A DNA stretch of 64,000 nt from assembly GCA_963972195.1 (NCBI GenBank), contig CAXATH010000004.1, positions 248,001 through 312,000 of the forward strand, in the 5' to 3' direction. Origin of the DNA: Litorimonas sp963972195. GTDB lineage: Bacteria; Pseudomonadota; Alphaproteobacteria; Caulobacterales; Maricaulaceae. The position numbers and the translations under genes were made by a program. Positions 35,655 through 44,570 of the stretch are shown one piece after another. The notes under the pieces are model-generated. The model saw only the letters and a program-made list of their open reading frames with translations. It was not told where the DNA came from and ran no database searches. The first letter of the stretch is position 1. Each line of letters starts with the position of its first letter.

Positions 35655-37286
35655 TTAGTGCCGAAAATGCCGCATTCCCGTAAAGACCATGGCGATATCT
35701 TTCTCGTCTGCGGCGGCGATGACTTCTTCGTCACGGATTGATCCGCCCGGCTGAATGATGGCGGTCGCGCCGGCGCTGGCGGCGGCGAGCATGCCGTCCG
35801 CAAAGGGGAAGAAGGCATCTGAGGCGCAGGCGCAGCCTTGCGTTCTCGGCGCGTCCCAACCGGCCGCCTCTTGTGCGTCTTCGGCTTTGCGCGCAGCAAT
35901 ACGCGCGGAGTCGATACGGCTCATTTGGCCCGCACCGATCCCGGCGGTGGACCCGTCTTTGACGTAAATAATGGCGTTGGACTTCACGTGTTTTGCCACT
36001 TTCCAGGCCATACGAAGGTCGGCCATTTCTGCGTCTGTGGGTTTACGCTTCGTCACGACTTTTAAATCTTCGTCCGTAACGGCGCCGTTATCGCGGTCCT
36101 GAACAAGGATGCCTCCGGCGACATTGCGCTGGGTCAGGGACGGCGCGTTTAAATCAGGCAGTCCGCCAGCAATCAACAGTCGCAGGTTCTTCTTTTTGGC
36201 AAAAACCTCAACCGCGTCATCGTCCGCGCTCGGCGCAATGACGACTTCGGTAAAGACTTTGACGATTTCTTTGGCCGTCTTGGCGTCGAGGTTCCCGTTC
36301 AGCGCGACAATGCCGCCAAAAGCCGAAACAGGGTCACAGGCCAGCGCATTTTTATATGCCGTGATGAAATCGTCGGCGACGGCCACGCCGCACGGATTTG
36401 CGTGCTTGATAATGGCGACAGCAGGTTTGGCGCCTTCGGATGCGTCGCCAAACTCGGCCACCAATTCAAAGGCGGCGTCCGTGTCGTTGATATTATTATA
36501 GGACAGCGCCTTGCCCTGTAATTGCTCAGCGGTGGAGACGCCCGAACGGTTCGATCCGTCAGAGTAAAACGCGGCCGTCTGATGCGGGTTTTCACCGTAA
36601 CGAAGTTCTTGCTTTAATGTGCCGCCTTGCGAGCGGTATTTCGGAGTCTCTTCGAGCTGGCCTGCAAACCAATTGGCAATCGCGGCGTCATATGTGGCCG
36701 ACCGCGCATAGGTCTTGGCGGCAAGTCTCTGGCGGAGCGTGCCTGTCGTCTTTCCGTCATGCGCGTCCATATCGGCGAGAACCGCGTCGACATCTTCGGC
36801 GTCCGTACAAACGGCGACATGGGCATGGTTCTTGGCGGCGGCACGGATCATGGCCGGACCGCCAATGTCAATATTTTCGACGCACATCTCGTAAGAACCA
36901 CCAGACGCCACCGCGTTTTCAAACGGGTAGAGATTTACAATCAACAGGTCGATAGAGAGGATGCCATGTGTGTGCATGGCATCCTTATGAGAGGCGAGAT
37001 CACGGTCGCCCAGAAGCCCGCCATGAACCATGGGGTGCAAGGTCTTGACCCGGCCATCCATCATTTCCGGAAAATGCGTCAGCTCGGCCACATCTTTTAC
37101 GGGAATGCCGGCGGCGGCAATGGCGCGGTGGGTGCCGCCCGTCGAAACCAGTTTGACGCCGCGCTCATGCAAGGCTGTGGCCTGATCGATCAATCGGGTT
37201 TTATCCGAAACAGAAATCAGCGCGCGTTTAACAGGCGTCTGGCGGGCGGGATCAAAAGCCGGAAGATCGGGATTGGGAGCGGGCAT
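35655..37286 (-). CDS. purH: Bifunctional AICAR transformylase/IMP cyclohydrolase
   Basis: Performs the last two steps of IMP synthesis: formyl transfer to AICAR and ring closure. Length is 543 residues. The N-terminal cyclohydrolase domain shows ALISVSDKTRLIDQATALH and LVSTGGTHRAI. The C-terminal transformylase domain has IIKHANPCGVAVAD with the catalytic Lys-His, and LRYGENPHQTAAFY. It lies downstream of rpe, the heparinase-like gene and a sugar dehydratase on the same strand. The heparinase-purH order is recurrent in alphaproteobacteria. Confidence 0.97.
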   Translation of the reverse strand: MPAPNPDLPAFDPARQTPVKRALISVSDKTRLIDQATALHERGVKLVSTGGTHRAIAAAGIPVKDVAELTHFPEMMDGRVKTLHPMVHGGLLGDRDLASHKDAMHTHGILSIDLLIVNLYPFENAVASGGSYEMCVENIDIGGPAMIRAAAKNHAHVAVCTDAEDVDAVLADMDAHDGKTTGTLRQRLAAKTYARSATYDAAIANWFAGQLEETPKYRSQGGTLKQELRYGENPHQTAAFYSDGSNRSGVSTAEQLQGKALSYNNINDTDAAFELVAEFGDASEGAKPAVAIIKHANPCGVAVADDFITAYKNALACDPVSAFGGIVALNGNLDAKTAKEIVKVFTEVVIAPSADDDAVEVFAKKKNLRLLIAGGLPDLNAPSLTQRNVAGGILVQDRDNGAVTDEDLKVVTKRKPTDAEMADLRMAWKVAKHVKSNAIIYVKDGSTAGIGAGQMSRIDSARIAARKAEDAQEAAGWDAPRTQGCACASDAFFPFADGMLAAASAGATAIIQPGGSIRDEEVIAAADEKDIAMVFTGMRHFRH

Positions 37287-37375
37287 AATCAGACCTGAAA
37301 TAAAAAGACGATTTGAGTTTTGGCTCTATCACGGGGCCATAGCTAAGAAAAGCAATTCGCGCCCCGCAGTTGGGG

Positions 37376-39391
37376 TTAACCTGCGTTCCCGGATTTTGCG
37401 ACAAGGGCGCCATTTGGTTCAAATTCGGGCAAGAGAACTTTCAGGCTCTTCAAGACAGCCTTGCGGTCTCTTTTGTCAATAGCGCGAAGCAATTTGTCGA
37501 TTTGCGTCATGACGTCTTCGACGTCGGCGACCTCGCCCGTAAATCTTTGGATGCCGTGAACTGTGGTGGGCTCTAAATTCTCTGTCGACCCGGTCAGCAG
37601 TTCGGACAGTTTTTCGCCGGACCTCAACCCTGTATAGCGGATTTCAATATCTTTATCCGGTACTTTGCCGCGTAGGCGGATAAGCTGTTTGGCGAGCTGG
37701 GAAATATTAACGGGATCGCCCATTTCCAGAACATATATATCGGCCTGGGCTTCATGTTTCTCACGCTGACCCGGTTCCTCCAGTGCGGCGGCTTGGAGCA
37801 CAAGCGAGGCGGCTTCTGAGGTTGTCATGAAATAACGGCAAACTTCTCTATGGGTGACGGTTACAGGCCCGCCTGCCGCAATTTGTTCTTCAAATAACGG
37901 CACCACGGAGCCTGTCGACGCGAGGACATTTCCAAAACGCACGGCAGAGGTGTTCAGCTTGGGCTCTCGAGCCGCCATGGCGACCATCAACATTTCAACA
38001 ATCCGTTTGCTCGCGCCCATTATATTAATGGGGTTAACGGCTTTGTCCGTGGAGATCAGGATGAAATTCTCTGTGCCGTGCTTGATACAGGTTTCAATGA
38101 CCTTTTTGGTCCCGAACACATTGGTTCGCAAAGTCTCAAGCGGATTGGTTTCGCCGAGGGGGACGTGTTTCAAAGCTGCCGCGTGAATCACAATTTCCGG
38201 TCGTTCCCACTCAAAGACTTCATTTAACCGCCCGGTATCACAGACATCACCTATATAAGTCGTCCAGTCGGGATCCCGGGCGAGAGGCCTGTGCGGAATA
38301 AGCCGTTTTTCAAGTTGGTAGAGATTATACTCCGAACAATCGTAAAGCGCGAGACTGGCTGGATTTAGTGCGGCCAGCTGCGCTGAAATTTCCGCGCCGA
38401 TTGATCCGCCCGCTCCGGTCACAAGAACGCGGCGGTTCTTAATCAAGCGGCGAACCGGCGAAATATCCAGCGCCTGAACATCCCGGCCAATCAGGTCTGC
38501 GGCTTCAAACGTGGTCAACCCTGTATTGACGCCTTCGGATTGCAGACGTGCAAGCGGCGCGCCGAGTTCCGCTGCGGTTTTAACGAGTATTTCCGTATCC
38601 GGGCGAGACAGATGCGGGTCGATTGAAATTAGCTGCAGAGGCTTGTCCCTCCGGCTGGCCAGGCGTTCATAAATTTGGGGTAAATCGCCGACGCTGCCCA
38701 AAACCGGAATGCTGCGAATAGACCGCCCGACATTGACGCCTGAGGTTTCAATAAGGCCGACAGGATTAACCGCGCCGACATAGTCGCGGCGGGACATATC
38801 CCGCAGGTAATTATAAAGCTTGGAGCTCGGACCAATCAAAATGGCGTCATTGGCAAATTGCGACTGACCCCGAAACAGCGCGCGGATATCGCCGTTCTGA
38901 ACAATCATGGCGATGAGGCGGCTCATCATCAACATGCCAAAGAAAAACAAACCTCCCGTAAACGGCGCCGAACGAGGGAAGTGCTCTCCGCGATCAAAAA
39001 AGAAGAAAAGCACGAGTGGCACTATCGCGCAGGCGAGGATCACGCCGATCAAGAGCTGGCGGAAATCTTTGAGCGAGGTAAACCGCCAGATGGCCCGGTC
39101 CTGACGCATGGCAATCCAGATCAGCACAACACTGACCATCATGACGATAGAGGCCTGCCAATCGATTTCTGTCGGAATGGGTTTGTTCAGGAAATCATAT
39201 CGCCAGCGAATGACATAGAGCATGGCAACGCCGCCGAGAAACGCGTCAAAGGCAATCATTGAGAGGCGCACAAGATAGCTTAGGGGATGACCCTTGCGAT
39301 GTGATTTTCGTTCGGATTTTACGGCGGAGCCAGAATCCATATCAGATCCGACTTCCGCCTCGCTACCCATATCTGGTTCGCGGTCAGCCAT
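37376..39391 (-). CDS. WbpM/CapD-type nucleotide-sugar 4,6-dehydratase, membrane bound
   Basis: Makes 4-keto-6-deoxy sugars from UDP-HexNAc for surface polysaccharide. After a charged N terminus come about four membrane helices (roughly residues 35-165), a CoA-binding-like Rossmann region (about 180-290) and the extended SDR domain. The latter has VLVTGAGGSIGAEI and ISTDKAVNPINIMGASKR, with Met in place of the usual Tyr as in WbpM relatives. The longest frame starts at 39457, overlapping the heparinase-like gene by 74 bases. The ATG at 39391 overlaps by 8 and is preferred, though neither has a strong ribosome site. It separates the heparinase-like gene from purH. Confidence 0.9.
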   Translation of the reverse strand: MADREPDMGSEAEVGSDMDSGSAVKSERKSHRKGHPLSYLVRLSMIAFDAFLGGVAMLYVIRWRYDFLNKPIPTEIDWQASIVMMVSVVLIWIAMRQDRAIWRFTSLKDFRQLLIGVILACAIVPLVLFFFFDRGEHFPRSAPFTGGLFFFGMLMMSRLIAMIVQNGDIRALFRGQSQFANDAILIGPSSKLYNYLRDMSRRDYVGAVNPVGLIETSGVNVGRSIRSIPVLGSVGDLPQIYERLASRRDKPLQLISIDPHLSRPDTEILVKTAAELGAPLARLQSEGVNTGLTTFEAADLIGRDVQALDISPVRRLIKNRRVLVTGAGGSIGAEISAQLAALNPASLALYDCSEYNLYQLEKRLIPHRPLARDPDWTTYIGDVCDTGRLNEVFEWERPEIVIHAAALKHVPLGETNPLETLRTNVFGTKKVIETCIKHGTENFILISTDKAVNPINIMGASKRIVEMLMVAMAAREPKLNTSAVRFGNVLASTGSVVPLFEEQIAAGGPVTVTHREVCRYFMTTSEAASLVLQAAALEEPGQREKHEAQADIYVLEMGDPVNISQLAKQLIRLRGKVPDKDIEIRYTGLRSGEKLSELLTGSTENLEPTTVHGIQRFTGEVADVEDVMTQIDKLLRAIDKRDRKAVLKSLKVLLPEFEPNGALVAKSGNAG

Positions 39392-41153
39392 CTCTGCGTC
39401 GGCTTTCGAGTTTGCGGAAGGACCAGCGCACGCGGTTTGTCCGGCCTTCGCCGTCATTATCCGACAGCGCCCGCCCTGGAATGACTAGTTGCTGGCTTCG
39501 CACTGGCTTTGCGCCGTCTGCCAGATATACGGAATCTTCGAGGCGCAGCGGGCCGCCATCTGTGCGGAACCGCCACCCGGCTTGGCCGCGCTGAACCAGA
39601 AGCGCACTGGCTTGGTCCTGAGAAAGGCTCACCCGCACATCCGGATGGAAGTGAAACCGAATTTCAAACGGACGTTCTTCACGCGATTGCGGGGAGTGGC
39701 CAAGGGGCACATAGAGGCTGTCTTCGCCGCGAACATCCACGCCGTCTGTCGACATGAACAGTCGCCGCCGATGGCCAAGACCTGTCCGCGCAAGATAGCC
39801 TTGGTGGCTGGACTCAAGCCAGATGCCGCCCTCTTGTTCTTTTCGTGCGCCCTTGGTCGGGCCTGCATTTTCCAAAATGGCTTCGCCCACATGACGGGTC
39901 TTCCAGCCATCAGGTAAAAGCTGCCCCGGAGATTGCGCGTCCAGGCTTAGAGTGGAATGTGCCGCAGAGGACCGCATGGGCCGCCGCCATCCGGGCGGCT
40001 GCTCATCGTTCCAGCCGCAATTGACTACCAGACGGCCCAACTCTGTTGACAGCTCGAACGCAAGCGGCGCCAGATGCGCTTCCAAATCATAGGGCCTCGG
40101 TGGGCTGTCGCCTGTGTCGATGAGCAGGACTGACTCCCCGGCGGCCAGGCGCTGATAATGGGTATGAGGGCTATAGGCAAAGGCCTTCGCTTCTCCTGGA
40201 GCGGCCTCGAGAAGAGCTTTAATTTTTGAGGCTTTCCCCGGCGCTCCGCCCTGAAAGCTTCCTAGACGCCCATCACTGTGAAGAAAAAAGGCTATCATCG
40301 GCACCAGGCGGTCAATGGCCCGGCTGATCGTGCGCGATCCTTCGACCCCCCGATCCGCCAGACACGTATCGAGCGTCAAAAGAATGTCGAGGCACTGCAG
40401 CGTGGCTTCGGGGCTGCGCGATATATGCCCGCCATCGGGTAAAATCTGCGCGTCGATTTCATCGTCGAGCCAGTCCAGCCCCCGAGCGAAATAGCCCTCG
40501 GACCTTTCGGTCAATCTCGCGCCCCCTAAAGCCAGGGTCGCGGCCGCCTGAAGCCGCAGGATAGAAGGCGGAAGGGATTTATACTGCCCGCGCAAATATT
40601 TCATCTGGCGAATGACCGAGGCGCGGCGCTGCGCGGCTTTCGGCCCGGCCGCGTCAGAAGATAGAACAGGCGTCCAGTGTACCAGCCAGGTCCAAAGGCG
40701 CGGCGTCAGAATGGCGGGCTCCCAATTGAAATGATTCCAGACGCCGTAATGGGTAATCCAGTTATCCACCAGAGAGCGCGCCCGAAGCGCGGCCGCCTTT
40801 TCCTCGACCTTGCCTTTGGCTTTGGGGCCAACGGCGAGCAAATCATTCATCCAGTCAAAACTGTGAAGCCAGGCGGCGTAGCGGGTGGACGGAACTGTAA
40901 TTGTCCACGGGTCGCCTTGAAGTCCGACATCCACGGATTGGCCGCCATAGTTGAACTTGCCGGAGAGGAGCTCCTGCCCTTCGGTTTTATCCCCGTAATA
41001 GAAAGAAGGTTTTGCCGAATGAAAGGGTCCGGGCCGCCCCGCCCGCATCCGCATCATACGAAAGGGCTCTCCTAAACTGCCTGACAGAGAACGACCCCGA
41101 GCGGAGAGCGCGGCCATCAATAGGGCGGGAGTGGAAAGACGGGCCGAAGACAT
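39384..41153 (-). CDS. Heparinase II/III family protein
   Basis: A 589-residue protein with an N-terminal alpha/alpha toroid (HYGVWNHFNWEPAILTPRLWTWL, LPDGGHISRSPEATLQCLDILL) and a C-terminal beta-sandwich domain typical of heparinase II/III (SAAHSTLSLDAQSPGQLL, SHQGYLARTGLGHRRRLF, RFHFHPDVRVSL). Known relatives are polysaccharide lyases, but this alphaproteobacterial version near purH has no assigned substrate. No signal peptide is obvious, so a cytoplasmic or unconventional location is possible. It starts 25 bases after rpe on the same strand. Confidence 0.88.
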   Translation of the reverse strand: MSSARLSTPALLMAALSARGRSLSGSLGEPFRMMRMRAGRPGPFHSAKPSFYYGDKTEGQELLSGKFNYGGQSVDVGLQGDPWTITVPSTRYAAWLHSFDWMNDLLAVGPKAKGKVEEKAAALRARSLVDNWITHYGVWNHFNWEPAILTPRLWTWLVHWTPVLSSDAAGPKAAQRRASVIRQMKYLRGQYKSLPPSILRLQAAATLALGGARLTERSEGYFARGLDWLDDEIDAQILPDGGHISRSPEATLQCLDILLTLDTCLADRGVEGSRTISRAIDRLVPMIAFFLHSDGRLGSFQGGAPGKASKIKALLEAAPGEAKAFAYSPHTHYQRLAAGESVLLIDTGDSPPRPYDLEAHLAPLAFELSTELGRLVVNCGWNDEQPPGWRRPMRSSAAHSTLSLDAQSPGQLLPDGWKTRHVGEAILENAGPTKGARKEQEGGIWLESSHQGYLARTGLGHRRRLFMSTDGVDVRGEDSLYVPLGHSPQSREERPFEIRFHFHPDVRVSLSQDQASALLVQRGQAGWRFRTDGGPLRLEDSVYLADGAKPVRSQQLVIPGRALSDNDGEGRTNRVRWSFRKLESRRRDG

Positions 41154-41177
41154 ATCGCTCAGCGTGGACCGGCGGCC

Positions 41178-41852
41178 CTAAGCGACCTTCGTCAGAGGCG
41201 CGTTGCCTCTAAGGGCTGTGATGTTCTCGGCGTAACTGCCTTTGCCTTTGAAAACGGCGCTGCCGGCAACGAGCGCATTGGCTCCGGCCGCAACGCATTG
41301 TTTTGCGGTTTCAGGGTTTACGCCGCCATCGACTTCCAAAATGATATCGCGGTCGGTCGCATCTATTTTCTCGCGCAAGATTTCAATTTTCTCAAGCTGG
41401 GACGGAATGAAACTTTGCCCGCCATATCCGGGATTGACACTCATGACCAAAATCATGTCGAGTAGATCCAGAACCGGATCGACGACATCGGCTGGCGTTC
41501 CCGGATTGAGAACAAGTCCGGCCTTGATCCCGGCGTCCTTGATAGACTGGAGCGACCTGTGAAGATGCGGCCCCGCATCCGGGTGAATGGAAATGATATC
41601 GGCGCCGGCGTCAATAAAGGCCGGAATAAGAGGATCCGCCGGAGAAATCATCAAATGCACGTCAAAGGGTTTATCGCTGTGCGGTCGCAGAGCTTTGACA
41701 ACCATGGGCCCGATGGTGAGGTTCGGAACATAATGTCCGTCCATAACATCAATATGGATCATATCCGCGCCCGCCGCGTCAATGTCGCGCACAGCCTCGC
41801 CCAGAGCAGCAAAATCAGCAGACAGAATGGACGGCGAGATTAAAGCAGACAT
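41178..41852 (-). CDS. rpe: Ribulose-phosphate 3-epimerase
   Basis: Interconverts ribulose 5-phosphate and xylulose 5-phosphate, so it links the xylose route at the start of the window to the pentose phosphate cycle. Length is 224 residues. Motifs: SPSILSADFAALG, HIDVMDGHYVPNLTIGP with metal ligands, DVHLMI, VMSVNPGYGGQSF and LEVDGGVNPE. A longer frame reaches 41891, but the ATG at 41852 gives the standard MSALISPSILSADF start. Confidence 0.96.
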   Translation of the reverse strand: MSALISPSILSADFAALGEAVRDIDAAGADMIHIDVMDGHYVPNLTIGPMVVKALRPHSDKPFDVHLMISPADPLIPAFIDAGADIISIHPDAGPHLHRSLQSIKDAGIKAGLVLNPGTPADVVDPVLDLLDMILVMSVNPGYGGQSFIPSQLEKIEILREKIDATDRDIILEVDGGVNPETAKQCVAAGANALVAGSAVFKGKGSYAENITALRGNAPLTKVA

Positions 41853-41957
41853 GGGCACGGCTCTTTTTTTAATTAGACGGTCTTCTATCATTCACACGAA
41901 AACCGCGCAAGGCACAGAGCCTGTCAGCACAGTGCACGAAAGCCGCAATTCAGCAAG

Positions 41958-41981
41958 AAAAAACCCGCCATTGGGCGGGTT
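41958..41981 (-). terminator. Intrinsic terminator before rpe
   Basis: AACCCGCC and GGCGGGTT pair over 8 bases around a four-base loop, and the minus strand runs on into six T. It ends the transcript of the secreted repeat protein (42039-42680) and so separates it from rpe. Confidence 0.9.
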
Positions 41982-42038
41982 AAAACGAGTATAATAATTT
42001 TTAATCAGACCCAGTATAACTGGATTTAATTTCCGGTC

Positions 42039-42680
42039 TTATTTCCGGATGGGACGGTAATCCGTTGAGGCGCCGCTGGACTGATAGCCATAGCTTGTCT
42101 GCGCGTCGCCCTGATAGATATCTACCGTACGGTTTGAGCTTTGCAGACAGGTGCCGTCGGCCTGTTTCACCGTACCAGCAGGGCAGTGCATATCGGCGCT
42201 ATAGGACATTGTCCCGGAATAGGTGGAGTTTGTGGAAGAGCTATAGGAGCTGCTGTGAGAAGACCCTTGCAGGCAGGTGCCGTCGGCTTGCGGCGTTGTG
42301 CCGGCCGGGCAGTTTAGCGGAGCCGAGCTATAGGTTGTGTGTTGTGAATAGCTTGTCTGCGGCTGGGTATAAACTGTGGAAGCCTGAGGGGCGCAGCTGC
42401 CCATAACGGAGCAATCAACATAGATGGGCGGCCCTGTGACGGCTTGCGGCGGCACATAGGCCGGTGCGCGAACGGGAGCTGGCGCGCGAACGGGCTGTGT
42501 AGCAGGCGGCGCGACGCAGGCCTGACCGCAGTTTTGACCACTTTCATAATCATAAATATCGCCGTAACGGCTATCCTGTGGATTGGCGGACGCGGTCGTG
42601 GCGGCAAATGCCAGCATTGAAATAGCGGCAATGACCCCTGCGCGAAAGTTTATGGCGCGTAAATAAAAATGCGTGCTCAT
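42039..42680 (-). CDS. Secreted Cys/Ser/Tyr-rich protein with duplicated CPAGT-QADGTCLQ motif
   Basis: A 213-residue protein with a signal peptide (about 1-33, ending ASAN). A Pro/Val/Ala-rich segment (about 60-85, VRAPAPVRAPAYVPP) precedes a Ser/Tyr/Thr-rich half. The motif CPAGTTPQADGTCLQ recurs as CPAGTVKQADGTCLQ, each with a Cys at both ends, so each is probably a small disulphide loop. Two more Cys pairs lie near the N terminus (NCGQAC, DCSVMGSC). The overall make-up suggests an extracellular or surface structural protein. No family recognised. A GGAGG site lies 6 bases before the start and a terminator follows. Confidence 0.78.
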   Translation of the reverse strand: MSTHFYLRAINFRAGVIAAISMLAFAATTASANPQDSRYGDIYDYESGQNCGQACVAPPATQPVRAPAPVRAPAYVPPQAVTGPPIYVDCSVMGSCAPQASTVYTQPQTSYSQHTTYSSAPLNCPAGTTPQADGTCLQGSSHSSSYSSSTNSTYSGTMSYSADMHCPAGTVKQADGTCLQSSNRTVDIYQGDAQTSYGYQSSGASTDYRPIRK

Positions 42681-42780
42681 CTGAGCCTCCCAAATTGAAA
42701 CAGTCCAGGCGTTTCTTGCAAAGATTAGACCAGTTTTGTATTAACGGGCCATAAACAGAGCTAAAAAGCCGGGATTTCTC

Positions 42781-44268
42781 CTAAGATTTTTGCATCACAG
42801 CAATGAAAAACCCGTCCATTCCGCCTTTGCTTTCCAAATAATGCGGCAAAGTTCGCAAAGTCCCGTTCTTTACAGCCTCTTCCGGCATATCAAGTCCGGA
42901 AACAGGTAGGAGCGAAATCGGGCGGAATTCAGGCGCGCTTTCCAAAAACTTCTCAACTCTTGGGGTGCCCTCTTCGGGCTGCAAGGAGCAGGTCGCAAAA
43001 ACCAGCCAGCCGCCCGGCGCGACATGTTCGGCCGCTCTGGGCAGAAGCTTGTCCTGCAATTTAACAAGCTGGGACAGCGTTTTGGGCGTCCGGTTGTGAA
43101 GCACATCGGGATGACGCCGAAATGTGCCGGTCGCCGTGCAGGGGGCGTCCAAGAGGACAATATCGAATTTTTTATCTGTTTCCCATTCAAGCGCGTCAGC
43201 GCAGATAATCTCTGCCTCTAATTTGGTCCGCGTCAGGTTTTGATGAATGCGAGGCAGGCGCGTGTCCGATTTATCCACGGCCGTAACATTTGCCCCCAAG
43301 GCGGCCAGCTGCATCGTTTTCCCGCCGGGCGCCGCGCAAAGGTCCAGCGCTGTTTTGCCTGATAAATCCCCTAACGCATTTGCCAATAGCCGCACAGGCA
43401 AGGTTGCCGCAACATCTTGCGCCCACCAATCGCCGCCCTCATAGCCTTCCAACTCAGCTACATTGCCGATGGAAGAGAGCCGGACCGTCCCCGGCATGAT
43501 AATTTCACCTTCCAGGGCGTCCGCCCATTTTTGTGTATTGGCGTCCGAGGTGTCTTTGAGCGTCAGATCCAGAGGCGGATCTTTTATCAGTTGAAGTGAG
43601 GATTTGCGCACCGCAGCGCGCCCATATCCCCGTTCCCACGCGCCGCGAATCCAGCCCGGAATATTGGCGCGCGGCGCTTCCATACCGGCAAGCTTTGGTC
43701 CTTCCTCGACGACTTTGCGTAGGACCGCATTCGCCAGATTGGCAAAACCGCGCGTGGCTTTAGCAGATTTCAACATGCCAACGGTCTCGCCAACGGCGGC
43801 ATGGGGCGGCGTTCCCAAAAACAGAATTTGCGCGGCGGCGGTTTCAAGCGCTGCGCGAATAAACAGGGGCGGGTCTTTTCGGATAAGCGGTTTAAAAACG
43901 GCTTTTAACTGTCCGTCCCGCCGAAAGGTGGTGGCCGCGATGAGACGCACAAATGCGCGATCTCTGGGATCCAGCTCGTTATAGCCGGGCAGGGCGGAGA
44001 GAACAGTTTCCAATGGCAAACCCTCTGTCCGGACATTTCGCACCGCCGTCGCGGCAAGCTGGCGGGTCAGTTGGGCCGATGTCAGCGGGATATCCTTTTC
44101 TGGACGCGAAGGACGTCTGTCGCCAGAGCCTCTATCGTCAGAGCGCTTGTCTCTGTTGAAAGGGGGTTTGCCCCCCTTGTTGAAAGGCGGCTTTCCGCCT
44201 TTACCCCAGTCTTTATTGAAAGGTTTTTTATCGCCGGAAGGCCGGGTATTTTTATCACGCTCGCTCAT
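42781..44268 (-). CDS. rsmB: RsmB-type 16S rRNA m5C methyltransferase with a repeat-rich N-terminal tail
   Basis: Methylates a cytosine (C967 in E. coli) of 16S rRNA using S-adenosylmethionine. The 495-residue protein has a NusB-like domain (about 60-190) and a Fmu/Sun methyltransferase domain with LDLCAAPGGKTMQLA, the proline-cysteine motif DAPCTATGTFRRHPD and the catalytic-cysteine segment FATCSLQPEEG. The first 60 residues are unusual: Lys/Arg/Gly-rich with a repeated GGKPPFN unit, likely disordered and RNA binding. The ATG at 44268 is preferred over a TTG at 44298. A 624-base gap lies upstream. Confidence 0.94.
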   Translation of the reverse strand: MSERDKNTRPSGDKKPFNKDWGKGGKPPFNKGGKPPFNRDKRSDDRGSGDRRPSRPEKDIPLTSAQLTRQLAATAVRNVRTEGLPLETVLSALPGYNELDPRDRAFVRLIAATTFRRDGQLKAVFKPLIRKDPPLFIRAALETAAAQILFLGTPPHAAVGETVGMLKSAKATRGFANLANAVLRKVVEEGPKLAGMEAPRANIPGWIRGAWERGYGRAAVRKSSLQLIKDPPLDLTLKDTSDANTQKWADALEGEIIMPGTVRLSSIGNVAELEGYEGGDWWAQDVAATLPVRLLANALGDLSGKTALDLCAAPGGKTMQLAALGANVTAVDKSDTRLPRIHQNLTRTKLEAEIICADALEWETDKKFDIVLLDAPCTATGTFRRHPDVLHNRTPKTLSQLVKLQDKLLPRAAEHVAPGGWLVFATCSLQPEEGTPRVEKFLESAPEFRPISLLPVSGLDMPEEAVKNGTLRTLPHYLESKGGMDGFFIAVMQKS

Positions 44269-44361
44269 CCCGACAGCGCCTAGCAGAGGGGAGGCCAAAG
44301 GGGAATGTGAAATTGCGGAGGAAAAACGATCCCTGTTTATCTTCCGCTTACGCTCTTGGTC

Positions 44362-44570
44362 TCAGGCACAGAATAAAAACTCCGTCCCCGTTCTCTTTGT
44401 CGGAGGCATACTAACCTCGTTCTCATCCAGATGTGGGCGGGCCTTCTTTCGTTGGCTGGTCTGTATGAGGTGGGACGGTGAGTGCCGAAGAAGGCGGGCA
44501 GGGGTAAACGGCTCCGGCGCCGGGCGCGGTCCGGGACAAATCTGGGGGAGGTTGGTGGAAAGCTCATGCC
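44362..44570. ncRNA. Candidate structured RNA with four nested helices
   Basis: Four sets of complementary segments nest inside each other. They are GGCAT/ATGCC (44405-44409 with 44566-44570), AACCTC/GAGGTT (44413-44418 with 44548-44553), CCAGAT/ATCTGG (44427-44432 with 44540-44545), and a 10-pair stem with one bulge (44441-44451 with 44486-44495). Strand is uncertain. On the minus strand a CTCCG/CGGAG hairpin with TTTTTATT follows at 44405-44375, like a weak terminator. The rod with a large asymmetric loop recalls 6S RNA, but I could not match conserved 6S, RNase P, tmRNA or SRP motifs. The other bases of the gap (44269-44361, 44571-44771) show nothing clear. Confidence 0.5.

Noticed and set aside
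36627..37298. 223-codon plus-strand frame across purH
   Set aside because: Antisense to a well supported gene and no recognisable domain.
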